Shown here: positions 6,805-16,147 of the stretch, piece by piece
Layout of the letters: every line of letters begins with the position of its first letter
How positions within the stretch are numbered: the first letter of the stretch is position 1
Assembly: GCA_910585685.1 (NCBI GenBank)
Contig: CAJUEO010000002.1
Span: 1 to 64,000, forward strand
DNA: 64,000 nt
Source: an uncultured Christensenella sp.
GTDB taxonomy: Bacteria; Bacillota; Clostridia; Christensenellales; Borkfalkiaceae
Direction of reading: 5' to 3'
Notes under the pieces: generated by a model
Database searches by the model: none
What the model was told of the DNA's origin: nothing
The model's input: only the letters and a program-made list of their open reading frames with translations
Made by a program: the position numbers and the translations under genes

Positions 6805-9479
6805 GACCTTTAAAACTTGAATTTGAGGGAATAAACAGTTTTTCCGAGCATACAATAATAGACTTCGAAGTTTTGACAAAAAATGGAATTTTTGGTATCT
6901 TCGGAGATACGGGCAGCGGCAAAAGCACCATTTTGGATTGCATAAATTTTGCGCTTTACGGCAATGTCGAGCGCAGCCGTGAAAAGACGGACATTATTAA
7001 CTATAAATGCAACAGCGCCACGGTAAAATTTGTCTTTAATATAATAAACGAAGGCAAACGCAAAACTTATACCGTCGAGCGTACCATAAAAAAGGATAAA
7101 AGCGGCACTCATAAAGCTGCATTATCCGAAAACGACGGGGAAAAAGAGCTGTGCATTGCCGATAAAACAACTCAGGTTGTTGAAAAAATAACGCAAATTC
7201 TCGGTGTCGAGGCGGATGATTTCAGAAAGTGTATTGCTTTGCCTCAGGGTGAGTTTGCGCAGTTTGTACAGTCCGCACCGAGGGAGAGGCTCGCACTTAT
7301 CGAGCGGTTGTTTTCTCTGTCGAAATACGGGGACAGATTGCGCGAAAAAATTGCCGCAAAAGAAAAAGAAACCGAGTATGTTTATCAAAACTTGCTTGGT
7401 AGAATACAGACGTATGATAATATAACTCTGGAAGCCTATGCCCGTTCGAGCGATTGTCTTGAAGCGGCAAAAGGCAATTTACAAACCTATAATAAGCAGT
7501 ACGAGTTGCGCATACAAGAGCGCGAACAGCTGAAAAAGCTTTCCGCGGTTGTGCGCGAGCTTGAAGATATTAATATAAAATTAGCCCATCTTGCCGAGCA
7601 AAGCTCGCAAATAGAGGAACTTAGAAAAAGTTATTCGGCATTGTCTGACTGTCGCGAGGTTGTAAAACTCGACAGCGAAGCTTGTAAAAAAGCAAACGAA
7701 ATCAGTACTTTAATCAAAGACGGAATTACTTTTAAAGATAAATATGAGTCGGAGAGTGTAAAACTTTCAAATCTCGAAAGACAAATAAAGGAAAGCAACT
7801 TTGACGAGGAAATAGCAAACTGCGTTTCTATAGGCGCGGTACATTCCGCAAACAGCGGCAACGCCAAAAAGCTTGAAATAATTACTGCCGAGCTTCAAAT
7901 TAAGCGCGACGAGTATGCTAAAAAGGAAAAAGAACTGTTAAAACTCAAAGCAGACTATACTGTAGCTACAGGTGCGCTTGCATCGGCGGAAAAGTCGCTT
8001 GAAGAGGTAGTCGGCGCAGACATAGAAAAAATTATCAACGTAGAGTTTAAAGGCGCGGTATTGCGCGACGAGTATGTCTACAATCTCGATTATTTTGCTC
8101 AATTTAACGGCGGAATAAAGGTATATAAAGAAAAATCACCGCTATACGACTATGTAAGCGGAGAAATCGAAAATAAAATTAAGGAATATAAACAGAGAAT
8201 TGCCGACGTTAAAGATTGTGCGTTTGACCGTGTGGAAGAGCGGCTTGAAAAGTTCAGGCAGAACGAAAAAGAGCGCGAAATACGACAAAAACTTGTAAAC
8301 GACTGTAAATTAAAAGTTCAAAAATTAGAAAACGAAATAAGTTTAAAGCTGAAAGAACTTGAAATTTCCAAAAAAGACGGATTGGAATTGCGCGCCCGTG
8401 CGGATGAGATTAAAAAGGAACTTGAAAACGCATTTGGAGCAAACTGTGACGACTATTCCGCCGTAATCGACGCCAATAACAAAAAGTTAAAGGTGTTGAA
8501 AGAGCGGCGCGACGAGCTTGTAAAAAGCTTAGAACAGTTGAAAAATTCTGTAAACAGCCTGCAATTGTCGGTAGAACGCATGAAAACTTTGGAAGTTTCG
8601 GCACAATCCGAACTGCACAATATTAAAAAGTCGTTGGAGGAAAAGCTTAAACTCTGTGGCTTTAATAGTATTCAAGATTGCAAAACGCTTGTCGAACAGT
8701 TTGAAAAAATTACCGACGCCGAAGCTACCATTAAGGATTTTGACAGTAAGTTTGCCGCTTTGACTTTAAGAAAAAGCGAGCTTGAAAAGACTGCCGACTT
8801 GAATAGTTTTAGCGATCAAAGGCTGCACGAATGTAATATTGCATGCGGCAAGCTGGACGAAGATATTAAAAAGTTGACAGGAGAAATAGCGGTTCTGTCC
8901 GCAGAGTGCAAAAATTTTGAAGTTAAACTTGCTGAAAAGAAAAAGCTTTTGGGCGAGTTTGAAAAAGTAGAGAAAGAGCGCGGACTTGTTTCAAGGCTTA
9001 AAGACGTAACAAAGGGAAATAAATTTTTAGAGTATATTGCCAACGAATATCTTTGCGATATTTCTTCGCTTGCTTCGTCCACACTTTTAAAACTCAAAGA
9101 CGGAAGATATTTTTTGACTTATAAAGACAATAATTTTTATGTGGGTGACAATTTCAACTGCGGAAATTTGAGGGGTGTAAACACGCTTTCCGGTGGTGAA
9201 ACTTTTCTTGTATCTCTATCGCTTGCGCTTGCCTTGTCGCAAACGATATGCGCAAAGTCACTCAAATCAATTGAATTTTTCTTTCTTGACGAGGGGTTTG
9301 GCACGCTTGACAGCTCCCTTGTGGATACGGTGATGAACGCGCTTGAAAAGCTTAAAAGCTCGTCCTTTACAATCGGCGTTATCAGCCACGTTGAAGAGCT
9401 GAAATTCAGAATAGACAGTAAAATAACAGTCAATAAAGCGACTGAAAACCACGGTTCTTTCGTGAGTATAAGTTGCTGA
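6801..9479 (+). CDS. sbcC: Exonuclease SbcCD, C (Rad50-like) ATPase subunit
   Basis: An 892-residue SMC-like ATPase that partners SbcD. The Walker A motif G-D-T-G-S-G-K-S-T is at residues 35-43, the signature L-S-G-G-E at 796-800, and the Walker B F-F-L-D-E-G-F-G-T-L-D near 827-837. The two ATPase halves are joined by about 600 residues of coiled coil rich in Lys, Glu and Leu. The protein is shorter than the roughly 1000-1050 residues usual for SbcC. I find no C-x-x-C zinc hook anywhere in the coiled coil; the closest is a C-x-x-x-C in the second arm. So dimerisation at the apex may use another contact. It is in an operon with sbcD and the following hydrolase-like gene. Confidence 0.92.
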   Translation: MRPLKLEFEGINSFSEHTIIDFEVLTKNGIFGIFGDTGSGKSTILDCINFALYGNVERSREKTDIINYKCNSATVKFVFNIINEGKRKTYTVERTIKKDKSGTHKAALSENDGEKELCIADKTTQVVEKITQILGVEADDFRKCIALPQGEFAQFVQSAPRERLALIERLFSLSKYGDRLREKIAAKEKETEYVYQNLLGRIQTYDNITLEAYARSSDCLEAAKGNLQTYNKQYELRIQEREQLKKLSAVVRELEDINIKLAHLAEQSSQIEELRKSYSALSDCREVVKLDSEACKKANEISTLIKDGITFKDKYESESVKLSNLERQIKESNFDEEIANCVSIGAVHSANSGNAKKLEIITAELQIKRDEYAKKEKELLKLKADYTVATGALASAEKSLEEVVGADIEKIINVEFKGAVLRDEYVYNLDYFAQFNGGIKVYKEKSPLYDYVSGEIENKIKEYKQRIADVKDCAFDRVEERLEKFRQNEKEREIRQKLVNDCKLKVQKLENEISLKLKELEISKKDGLELRARADEIKKELENAFGANCDDYSAVIDANNKKLKVLKERRDELVKSLEQLKNSVNSLQLSVERMKTLEVSAQSELHNIKKSLEEKLKLCGFNSIQDCKTLVEQFEKITDAEATIKDFDSKFAALTLRKSELEKTADLNSFSDQRLHECNIACGKLDEDIKKLTGEIAVLSAECKNFEVKLAEKKKLLGEFEKVEKERGLVSRLKDVTKGNKFLEYIANEYLCDISSLASSTLLKLKDGRYFLTYKDNNFYVGDNFNCGNLRGVNTLSGGETFLVSLSLALALSQTICAKSLKSIEFFFLDEGFGTLDSSLVDTVMNALEKLKSSSFTIGVISHVEELKFRIDSKITVNKATENHGSFVSISC

Positions 9480-9489
9480 GGAGAATATT

Positions 9490-11157
9490 TTGCCTAACAT
9501 TTTAACACCAGCTTCGCTTTGGAACAATTTTGACAACTCGGCGGACACTTTACCCGAGGTTGAGTCTACAACGCAAAATAACGAAATTTTTTATGATCGT
9601 GTAACTTTTTCAGGCAGAAACACTGAGCAAGGCAGGGTAAAAATTGCCGCTACGTTCGCTTATTCTCAGCCTATGTCGCAGGAAGCCGTACTTATTTTGC
9701 CCGACAGCAATAAAACGGTCGATACGCAAATGCTTGAGTTTTTTGTAAGTCGCGGTTACTCTGCGCTTATGGTAGACTACAGAGGCGAGTGGGAAAACAG
9801 TGAGTTTTTTACAAAGTATCCCGAGGATATTTCCTATGCAAATACCGCAAAATGCGGTCGTACTAAGGATTTTGTCGACGACAGCGCCGATAAAACTTGT
9901 TGGTACGAGTGGGTTGCTGTTGGATTATTTGCAATTAAATATTTAAAGGAACGCGTTCAAAGCGATAAAATAGCAGTAGTCGGTATTCGCGACGGCGGTG
10001 AAATTGCCTGGAAATTGGCATATGCCGACAATTTAAAATGTATTATTCCCGTAAACGCCGCCGGTTGGAAAGCGTATGCAAATATCAGCAAGTATTCAAA
10101 CGAGGACCTTGTGCTCGACGAAGAGCGCTATCGCTTCATTGCCGGAATAGATTCTCAGGCTTATGCGCCCAACGTAAAGTGCCCCGTTTTGATGCTGTGC
10201 TCGTTATACGACGACAGTTTCGACTATGATCGCGCGTTTGATACCTTTTCAAGGATTAATTCTGCATATATGTCGGAGAGTTCAATAGCATACTCGATAC
10301 GCAGCGGAATGGGTATTGACTCTTTCGGCGTTGACGATATGTTTTTATTCCTCGGTAAAAACTTGAAAAACCGTCAGGTTTTTATTCCCAAACCGCCCGT
10401 AATTTCCGTCGACGTAGATGAAGATTCAAACCTTATTGCTAAAATTAAGTGCGATACTCTCGGTATTGTTGAAAGTTGTACAACATTTTTTGCCGAGGAC
10501 AATATCGACTTTGCTTTAAGGGAATGGGACGTTTGCCCTGTCAAAGGCTTTGCCGGCACGGAATCGGCGGCATATTTAAACGTTTATGAAAAGACGGGTG
10601 CGATATTTGTTTTAAGCAGGGCTAAATATACCAATGGGTTTACCGTTTGGTCAAAGACGGCAGTTAAAAAATTGAGCGGCAGATTCCGCAACAATACCTG
10701 CAAATGTAAGGTGTTGTACAACGATAAAGTGGACGCAAGCGGAATTTTTGTTTCGAAAAACGACGGCGGCATAAGCGGAGTGTTTTATCCGGAAGCATTA
10801 GAGCTGCCTCAACTTGTAACAAAAGCGTTCGGCGTAAACGGACTATACTCCGAACACGGGTTATCTACGCTTAGAATGAACAGCCCGAGATACCAGCCGA
10901 ACGAAAACAATATGTTGTCTGTTGACGCATTTTGCGACGTATCTATTGATTTGACCTTTGTGATTAAGGATATGTCTACGGGTGAGGAATATTTTAATAT
11001 TTTGAGCGTTGTAGGCGGAGTTTGGCAAAATTTAATTTTGCAGAGTACGGATTTTAAAACGGTAAACGGAGCTACGCTCGATAATTTTACGGGCGCCTAT
11101 AAATTTTCGATAACTTGTCCAATCGGCTTTGCCGTAAATAATATTATGTGGCTTTAA
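9490..11157 (+). CDS. Alpha/beta-hydrolase-fold protein with degenerate active site
   Basis: A 555-residue protein. Residues about 40-290 look like a dienelactone-hydrolase or acyl-peptidase type alpha/beta hydrolase: an R-G-Y-S-A-L-M-V-D-Y-R-G strand, then V-V-G-I-R-D-G-G, where the nucleophile elbow normally reads G-x-S-x-G-G. Here the Ser position is Arg followed by Asp, so a classical serine hydrolase is unlikely. A possible acid loop (C-S-L-Y-D-D) follows. The C-terminal 260 residues look beta-rich and lack motifs I know. The start is TTG 9490, supported by AGGAG (9479-9483) 6 bases upstream; no ATG is nearby in frame. It follows sbcC by 10 bases. There is no signal peptide. The function is unknown; it may be non-catalytic. 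Confidence 0.6.
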   Translation: MPNILTPASLWNNFDNSADTLPEVESTTQNNEIFYDRVTFSGRNTEQGRVKIAATFAYSQPMSQEAVLILPDSNKTVDTQMLEFFVSRGYSALMVDYRGEWENSEFFTKYPEDISYANTAKCGRTKDFVDDSADKTCWYEWVAVGLFAIKYLKERVQSDKIAVVGIRDGGEIAWKLAYADNLKCIIPVNAAGWKAYANISKYSNEDLVLDEERYRFIAGIDSQAYAPNVKCPVLMLCSLYDDSFDYDRAFDTFSRINSAYMSESSIAYSIRSGMGIDSFGVDDMFLFLGKNLKNRQVFIPKPPVISVDVDEDSNLIAKIKCDTLGIVESCTTFFAEDNIDFALREWDVCPVKGFAGTESAAYLNVYEKTGAIFVLSRAKYTNGFTVWSKTAVKKLSGRFRNNTCKCKVLYNDKVDASGIFVSKNDGGISGVFYPEALELPQLVTKAFGVNGLYSEHGLSTLRMNSPRYQPNENNMLSVDAFCDVSIDLTFVIKDMSTGEEYFNILSVVGGVWQNLILQSTDFKTVNGATLDNFTGAYKFSITCPIGFAVNNIMWL

Positions 11158-11165
11158 GGGGTAAT

Positions 11166-11840
11166 ATGTCAATTGATGAAAACGGGGTAAACCCCGAAGA
11201 GTACGATTTGAATGCCGTCGGAGAAAGCTTATATACAAAAAAACGCTCGGTTTTAAGCTTAGTTCTAAACATAATAATAGTTTTATTCATTGTGGTATTA
11301 TTTTTTGAATTACTGTTTAATATGTTTTTTACGGGAATTTATGTTGTAAACATATCAATGCAACCGACTTTTATCGGCGCCGAAAGCGAAAATGTCTCGG
11401 GCGGAGATTTCATCTATATAAATACTTCTATAAAGCAGCCCCAATACGGTGACGTGGTTGTCGTGTACAGGGAAACGAAAAATCCCAACGGTACGGTCGA
11501 TAAAGGAAATATTATAAAGCGCGTCGTCGCATTCGGCGGAGATACCGTAAGGCTTGACCGCGGCGTTCTGTATGTGAACGATGAGATTGTCGACGAAAGC
11601 TATCTTTACGACGGAAATAATACTCCGTCGCTGCCGATAAACAATTTTTCCACTCATACGGTTAAAGAAGGATGTATGTTTTTATTGGGAGATAATCGCA
11701 ATAAAAGTACCGACAGCAGAGAAAACGGAGATTATCCAATTGATAATCTTTTGGGTGTAGTTCCTAAATGGTCGCAAGATATCAAGGGATTTACGACCGC
11801 AATATATACGTTTTTCAATTTTACTATTTACGGAAAATAG
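11166..11840 (+). CDS. lepB: Signal peptidase I
   Basis: A 224-residue type I signal peptidase that removes signal peptides from exported proteins at the outer face of the membrane. One N-terminal membrane segment (residues about 28-56) follows a cytoplasmic stretch with K-K-R. The catalytic Ser64 is in I-S-M-Q-P-T and the general-base Lys118 is in I-I-K-R-V-V-A. The conserved G-D-N-R-N-K-S-T-D-S-R block follows near residues 174-184. I start at ATG 11166, with AAGGGG 5 bases upstream; a GTG at 11148 in frame overlaps the previous gene and has no site. It is the fourth gene of the sbcDC transcript. Confidence 0.92.
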   Translation: MSIDENGVNPEEYDLNAVGESLYTKKRSVLSLVLNIIIVLFIVVLFFELLFNMFFTGIYVVNISMQPTFIGAESENVSGGDFIYINTSIKQPQYGDVVVVYRETKNPNGTVDKGNIIKRVVAFGGDTVRLDRGVLYVNDEIVDESYLYDGNNTPSLPINNFSTHTVKEGCMFLLGDNRNKSTDSRENGDYPIDNLLGVVPKWSQDIKGFTTAIYTFFNFTIYGK

Positions 11841-11868
11841 TTTAAACATTACAAATAAGAGGTAAAAA

Positions 11869-13644
11869 ATGAAAAGAAGCGAAGTTAAAGAGCAATATAA
11901 ATGGAAAGTTTCGGATATTTTTTCAGACGACGAGATATGGGAAAAGTGCTTCGAACAGGCAAAAAACAGCCTATCGTTCTCTCAATATTCGGGTAAGCTG
12001 GGCAATAAGAATACTTTACTTGAATTTTTAAATGCAAACAGCGAGTATCGCAAAATGCTTGAAAGGCTTTACGTCTACGCGCATATGCGTTATGATGAAA
12101 ACAGAGGAGTCGCTAAATATTCGTCATATCACGAAAAAGCTGCGGCGCTATTTTCAAAATATTGTACCGAACTGTCTTTTTTCGAACCCGAAATGGCTCA
12201 GCTCGATGAAAGTTATCTCAAATCGCTTGTCACAGACAAAGCTTTTTCAAATTACGACTATGATTTAAAGAGAATAATTGCAAGAAAGCCTCACGTTATA
12301 TCTCAAGCCGAAGAGCGGCTGATAGGTATGGCAAGTGAAATTTTTGATAATTTTACCCGTACTTTCGGCACAATAGACAACCTTGAACTTCCGCTTGACG
12401 AGATAGAGTGGGAGGGAGAAAAAACAAAACTTTCTCACGGACTGTACGGAATAATTTTACACTCCGAAAACAGAGAAAAGAGAAAGGAAGCATATGAAAA
12501 ATATTATGCGGCATATACGGGTTTGATAAATACCATAACTGCTGTGTATTCGGGCAACGTAAAAAAGGACGTATTTTTGAGTAAAGTTTACAAATATAAC
12601 TCCTGCCTCGAACACGCACTGTTTGCCGAGGACGTAAATAGAGTTGTTTACGACAATTTGTTGACGGCAGTTGACGGAAGTCTCTCTGTTATGCACAGGT
12701 ATATTGCCGACAGAAAAAAGATTTTGGGCTATGATAAACAGTATTTTTATGATATATATGCTCCGCTTGTAGACGGTGTAGACGTTAAATATTCCTACGA
12801 GGACGCTTATAAGCTTGTTATCGAGGGACTTGCGCCGCTCGGCAAAGAGTATCAAGCATTACTTCAAAAGGGCTTTGACGAGCGCTGGATTGACGTTATG
12901 GAGACGGAAGGCAAGCGCAACGGCGCTTACAGTATCGGCTGCCCCGACTGTCACCCGTATGTGCTTTTAAACTATCAACCCACTTTGAGCGAAGTGTTTA
13001 CCATAGCGCACGAAATGGGGCACGCTCTGCACACTTATTTCTCGCAAAAAAATCAACCTTATTCAAAGAGCGACTATACAATTTTTGTTGCCGAGGTAGC
13101 AAGCACGGTAAACGAAACCTTGCTTTTAAAGCATATGGTTGCCAATGCTAAGGATATAAACCTCAGAAAATATTTATTGAATTATTATCTGGACAGTATC
13201 CGCGCAACCCTTTTCAGACAGACGATGTTTGCGGAATTTGAATGCGAAGCTCACGCGATAGCGGAAAGGGAAGAGCCGCTTACAAAGGAAGCATTGTGTA
13301 AGCTTTACGCCGATATAGGTAAAAAATATTACGGCAATGCAATTGAGCACGACTACAATATTTCTTGCGAGTGGGCAAGAATACCTCACTTCTACAACGC
13401 GTTCTATGTCTATAAATACGCCACGGGTTTAACGGCTGCAATAAATATTGCAAAGCGCATTTTGACAGAGGGTGAAGGCGCCGTAAACGATTACTTCAAA
13501 TTCCTTTCGGGCGGCTGCTCTACGGACCCTGTTTCGCTTTTGAAGCTTGCCGGCGTAGACCTTGAAAGCACTAAGCCTTTCAAGGTAGCTATGCGTGAAT
13601 TTGAAGAAACTTTAACTCAACTTGAAAAATTAATGAATTTATAA
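11869..13644 (+). CDS. pepF: Oligoendopeptidase F (M3B family)
   Basis: A 591-residue cytoplasmic zinc metallopeptidase that degrades oligopeptides. The zinc site H-E-M-G-H is at residues 381-385 in the context T-I-A-H-E-M-G-H-A-L-H, and the third ligand region F-E-C-E-A-H lies about 75 residues later. The N-terminal helical domain (R-S-E-V-K-E-Q-Y-K-W) matches the family, and the length is typical (about 600). ATG 11869 has AGAGG 6 bases upstream. It sits 28 bases after lepB, so it may belong to the same transcript. Confidence 0.93.
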   Translation: MKRSEVKEQYKWKVSDIFSDDEIWEKCFEQAKNSLSFSQYSGKLGNKNTLLEFLNANSEYRKMLERLYVYAHMRYDENRGVAKYSSYHEKAAALFSKYCTELSFFEPEMAQLDESYLKSLVTDKAFSNYDYDLKRIIARKPHVISQAEERLIGMASEIFDNFTRTFGTIDNLELPLDEIEWEGEKTKLSHGLYGIILHSENREKRKEAYEKYYAAYTGLINTITAVYSGNVKKDVFLSKVYKYNSCLEHALFAEDVNRVVYDNLLTAVDGSLSVMHRYIADRKKILGYDKQYFYDIYAPLVDGVDVKYSYEDAYKLVIEGLAPLGKEYQALLQKGFDERWIDVMETEGKRNGAYSIGCPDCHPYVLLNYQPTLSEVFTIAHEMGHALHTYFSQKNQPYSKSDYTIFVAEVASTVNETLLLKHMVANAKDINLRKYLLNYYLDSIRATLFRQTMFAEFECEAHAIAEREEPLTKEALCKLYADIGKKYYGNAIEHDYNISCEWARIPHFYNAFYVYKYATGLTAAINIAKRILTEGEGAVNDYFKFLSGGCSTDPVSLLKLAGVDLESTKPFKVAMREFEETLTQLEKLMNL

Positions 13645-13697
13645 AAATTGTCTAAAAACAAGGCAAAAACGGCAAAATTTGAGGTTTGTGAAGTACT

Positions 13698-15149
13698 ATG
13701 TCAGACAAAACAAATGTAATGCCCAACAATTTGGACGCCGAACAGGCGCTTTTGGGGTGTATGTTGATAGATAACGAAATTCTTCCCGACGTGTTGGATA
13801 TGTTGGGAGAAGACGACTTTTATCAGGATTCACATAAGTTTATAATCAGCGCCATAAAAAACACTTTTGCAGCGAGAAAGCCTGTGGATATAGTCACGCT
13901 TTCGGATAGCCTCGAAACGGAAGGCAACTTGCAAAAAGCAGGCGGAATAGCGTATTTGACCGAGCTTGCGCAGGTTACGCCTTCGGCTGCGAATTACAAT
14001 TATTACTTGGATATTGTAAAGCGTGATTCCACAAACAGAAAGCTTATAAGGGCGGCTCGCGAAGTTATCGACTATTCGAAATCGAGCGACGACGCCGTTG
14101 AAAGCATTCAGTTTGCCGAGCAGAAAATTTATTCTGTGTCCCAGCAGCGCGAGTCGTCTACCGTAAAGGATATAAGGACGAGCGGCGGACTTGAACAGGT
14201 TCTTGAAAAATTTCAAAAACTTGCCGAGGATAAAAATGCGTTCAGGGGAATACCTACCGGCATAAACAGGTTGGACAGGCTTACAAACGGACTTCAAAAG
14301 TCTGACTTGATAGTTCTTGCAGCCCGTCCCGGTATGGGTAAAACTTCGCTTGCAATGAATATTGTCGAGCATGCGGCAGTAAACGAAGGCAAGGTTTGCG
14401 CGGTGTTTTCAATGGAAATGCCTGAAGTGCAAATTTTGACGAGGTTGCTGTGTTCCAATGCCGAAGTAAGTATGTCTGACGCGCTTTCGGGCAAGTTGTC
14501 GGACAACGATTGGAAAAGACTTGCAAAATCCAACGTAAGGCTAAAAGGATCAAAAATTTTCATCGATGTAGCCTCGCGCGTTACACCTGCCGACATAAAT
14601 TCAAAACTTCGCAGAATCAAAGCGCGCAACAACGGTCAACTTGACCTTGTTATGATAGACTATATTCAGCTTATGTCGAGCGGAAAGAAGGGCAACGAGG
14701 ATAACAGAGTTCAGGAAATTGCGTCCATAACAAGAGATTTGAAAATTATGGCAAAGGAGCTTGACGTTCCTGTACTTGCGCTTTCGCAGCTTCGTCGAAT
14801 TCAGTCAAACGAACCGCAAATTTCGGACTTGCGCGACTCCGGTGCGATAGAACAGGACGCAGATATTGTAATGTTCATTTCAAGACCTGACGTGGGCGCT
14901 TCGGACGCAGATTTTGCAAGCGGAAAAGTTGTTAAGGGACAGGCATTTTTAAAGATAGCAAAGCACAGAAACGGTGAAACGGGCACAATTCCGCTTCGCT
15001 TCAGAGGAGAGTTGACCAAGTTTGTCAACCCCGAAATGAACGAGGAGTACGAGCGCCGCGGTTCAACCAAAAAACCCGAACACAGTGAAGAAGTTGCACC
15101 GCTTACAGATGACGACGCACCTCAAGAGGAAGAAGCCCCTCCGTTTTAA
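13698..15149 (+). CDS. dnaB: Replicative DNA helicase DnaB
   Basis: A 483-residue hexameric 5'-3' helicase of the replication fork (DnaC in Bacillus naming). The N-terminal domain (N-N-L-D-A-E-Q-A-L-L-G at residues 10-20) matches the family. The RecA-like domain carries Walker A (A-A-R-P-G-M-G-K-T at 208-216), Walker B (L-V-M-I-D-Y-I-Q-L-M) and the L-S-Q-L-R-R motif. The acidic C-terminal tail is disordered. No dnaI/dnaC loader is adjacent; the DnaD-type protein at 3797-5515 may act with it. It is followed 3 bases later by sua5. Confidence 0.95.
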   Translation: MSDKTNVMPNNLDAEQALLGCMLIDNEILPDVLDMLGEDDFYQDSHKFIISAIKNTFAARKPVDIVTLSDSLETEGNLQKAGGIAYLTELAQVTPSAANYNYYLDIVKRDSTNRKLIRAAREVIDYSKSSDDAVESIQFAEQKIYSVSQQRESSTVKDIRTSGGLEQVLEKFQKLAEDKNAFRGIPTGINRLDRLTNGLQKSDLIVLAARPGMGKTSLAMNIVEHAAVNEGKVCAVFSMEMPEVQILTRLLCSNAEVSMSDALSGKLSDNDWKRLAKSNVRLKGSKIFIDVASRVTPADINSKLRRIKARNNGQLDLVMIDYIQLMSSGKKGNEDNRVQEIASITRDLKIMAKELDVPVLALSQLRRIQSNEPQISDLRDSGAIEQDADIVMFISRPDVGASDADFASGKVVKGQAFLKIAKHRNGETGTIPLRFRGELTKFVNPEMNEEYERRGSTKKPEHSEEVAPLTDDDAPQEEEAPPF

Positions 15150-15152
15150 ATT

Positions 15153-16145
15153 ATGAATACTCAAATTTTAGAAATAAACGAACAGTCGCTTGCGCTGTCA
15201 AAACAGATAATCGTAGGCGGCGGAGTTGTTGCAATACCTACGGAAACCGTATACGGTCTGGGTGCGAATGCGTTCGATACACAGGCGGTCGACAGTATTT
15301 TCAAAATAAAAGGTAGACCAAACGATAATCCCTTAATCGTACACGTTCACAGTGATTACGATATTTCTATGTTGGTCAGTGAAATTCCGGAGTATGCCAA
15401 ATTGCTTGCCAAGGCATTTTTGCCAGGTCCCTTGACTATGGTGTATAAAAGTAAAGGGGTTGTTAGTTCTTCTGTTTCCTGCGGTCTTGATACGCTGGCT
15501 ATAAGAATTCCTTCGCACGAGGGCGCGCAAAAATTTTTAAAGTATGTCGGTTTACCGATAGCTGCACCCTCCGCAAATATTTCGAAGCATGTAAGTCCGA
15601 CTTCGGCGCAACACGTTTTTGATGATTTTAACGGAAAAATTCAGCTTATTCTGGACGGCGGCCGCTGCAAGGGCGGCATTGAAAGCACCGTTTTGGACTG
15701 TACGGGCAAAGTACCCGTGGTTTTGCGAAGCGGACTTATTACTCGCGATATGATTGCTCAGGTTGTAGGAGAATGCCGCGAATACGTCTATAAGGACGGC
15801 GCGCTCGCAATTTCTCCCGGTATGAAATACAAGCACTACTCTCCGAATTGCAGAACTATTCTGTTCAGCTATGACCGCCTTGAACAGGCTGTTCAAACAT
15901 ATAGGCAAGAGTGTCAGAACGGTGTAAAAGTCTTTTTATTGTGCGACGACAGCGTTGCCAAACTTGCCGGTTGTGAAAATGTGCTCAATTTAGGCGCGGA
16001 CGAAAATCAAATTGCCGCAAATTTATATGCAAGACTTCGGGAAGGGGAGCGAGTAGCTGAGTTAATTATTGCCATAGCGCCGCAAAAAACCGACGGAGTT
16101 ATGGTTGGGGTTATGAACAGGCTTTGCAAAGCTTGCGCAAATTAA
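15153..16145 (+). CDS. sua5: L-threonylcarbamoyladenylate synthase, Sua5 type
   Basis: A 330-residue enzyme that makes threonylcarbamoyl-AMP from Thr, bicarbonate and ATP for the t6A37 modification of ANN-decoding tRNAs. The YrdC domain (residues about 10-200) has I-P-T-E-T-V-Y-G-L-G, K-G-R-P, and A-P-S-A-N-I-S. The last 120 residues form the extra Sua5 domain, distinguishing it from short TsaC. The order sua5-ywlE-rpiB is the same as ywlC-ywlE-ywlF in Bacillus, which supports all three calls. The start has no clear Shine-Dalgarno sequence and lies 3 bases after dnaB, so it is probably read by coupling. Confidence 0.93.
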   Translation: MNTQILEINEQSLALSKQIIVGGGVVAIPTETVYGLGANAFDTQAVDSIFKIKGRPNDNPLIVHVHSDYDISMLVSEIPEYAKLLAKAFLPGPLTMVYKSKGVVSSSVSCGLDTLAIRIPSHEGAQKFLKYVGLPIAAPSANISKHVSPTSAQHVFDDFNGKIQLILDGGRCKGGIESTVLDCTGKVPVVLRSGLITRDMIAQVVGECREYVYKDGALAISPGMKYKHYSPNCRTILFSYDRLEQAVQTYRQECQNGVKVFLLCDDSVAKLAGCENVLNLGADENQIAANLYARLREGERVAELIIAIAPQKTDGVMVGVMNRLCKACAN

Positions 16146-16147
16146 TT

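Noticed and set aside
16124..16147. TTG start for the ywlE-like phosphatase
   Set aside because: The extra residues are inside sua5 and precede the universal start K-K-I-L-F-V-C.
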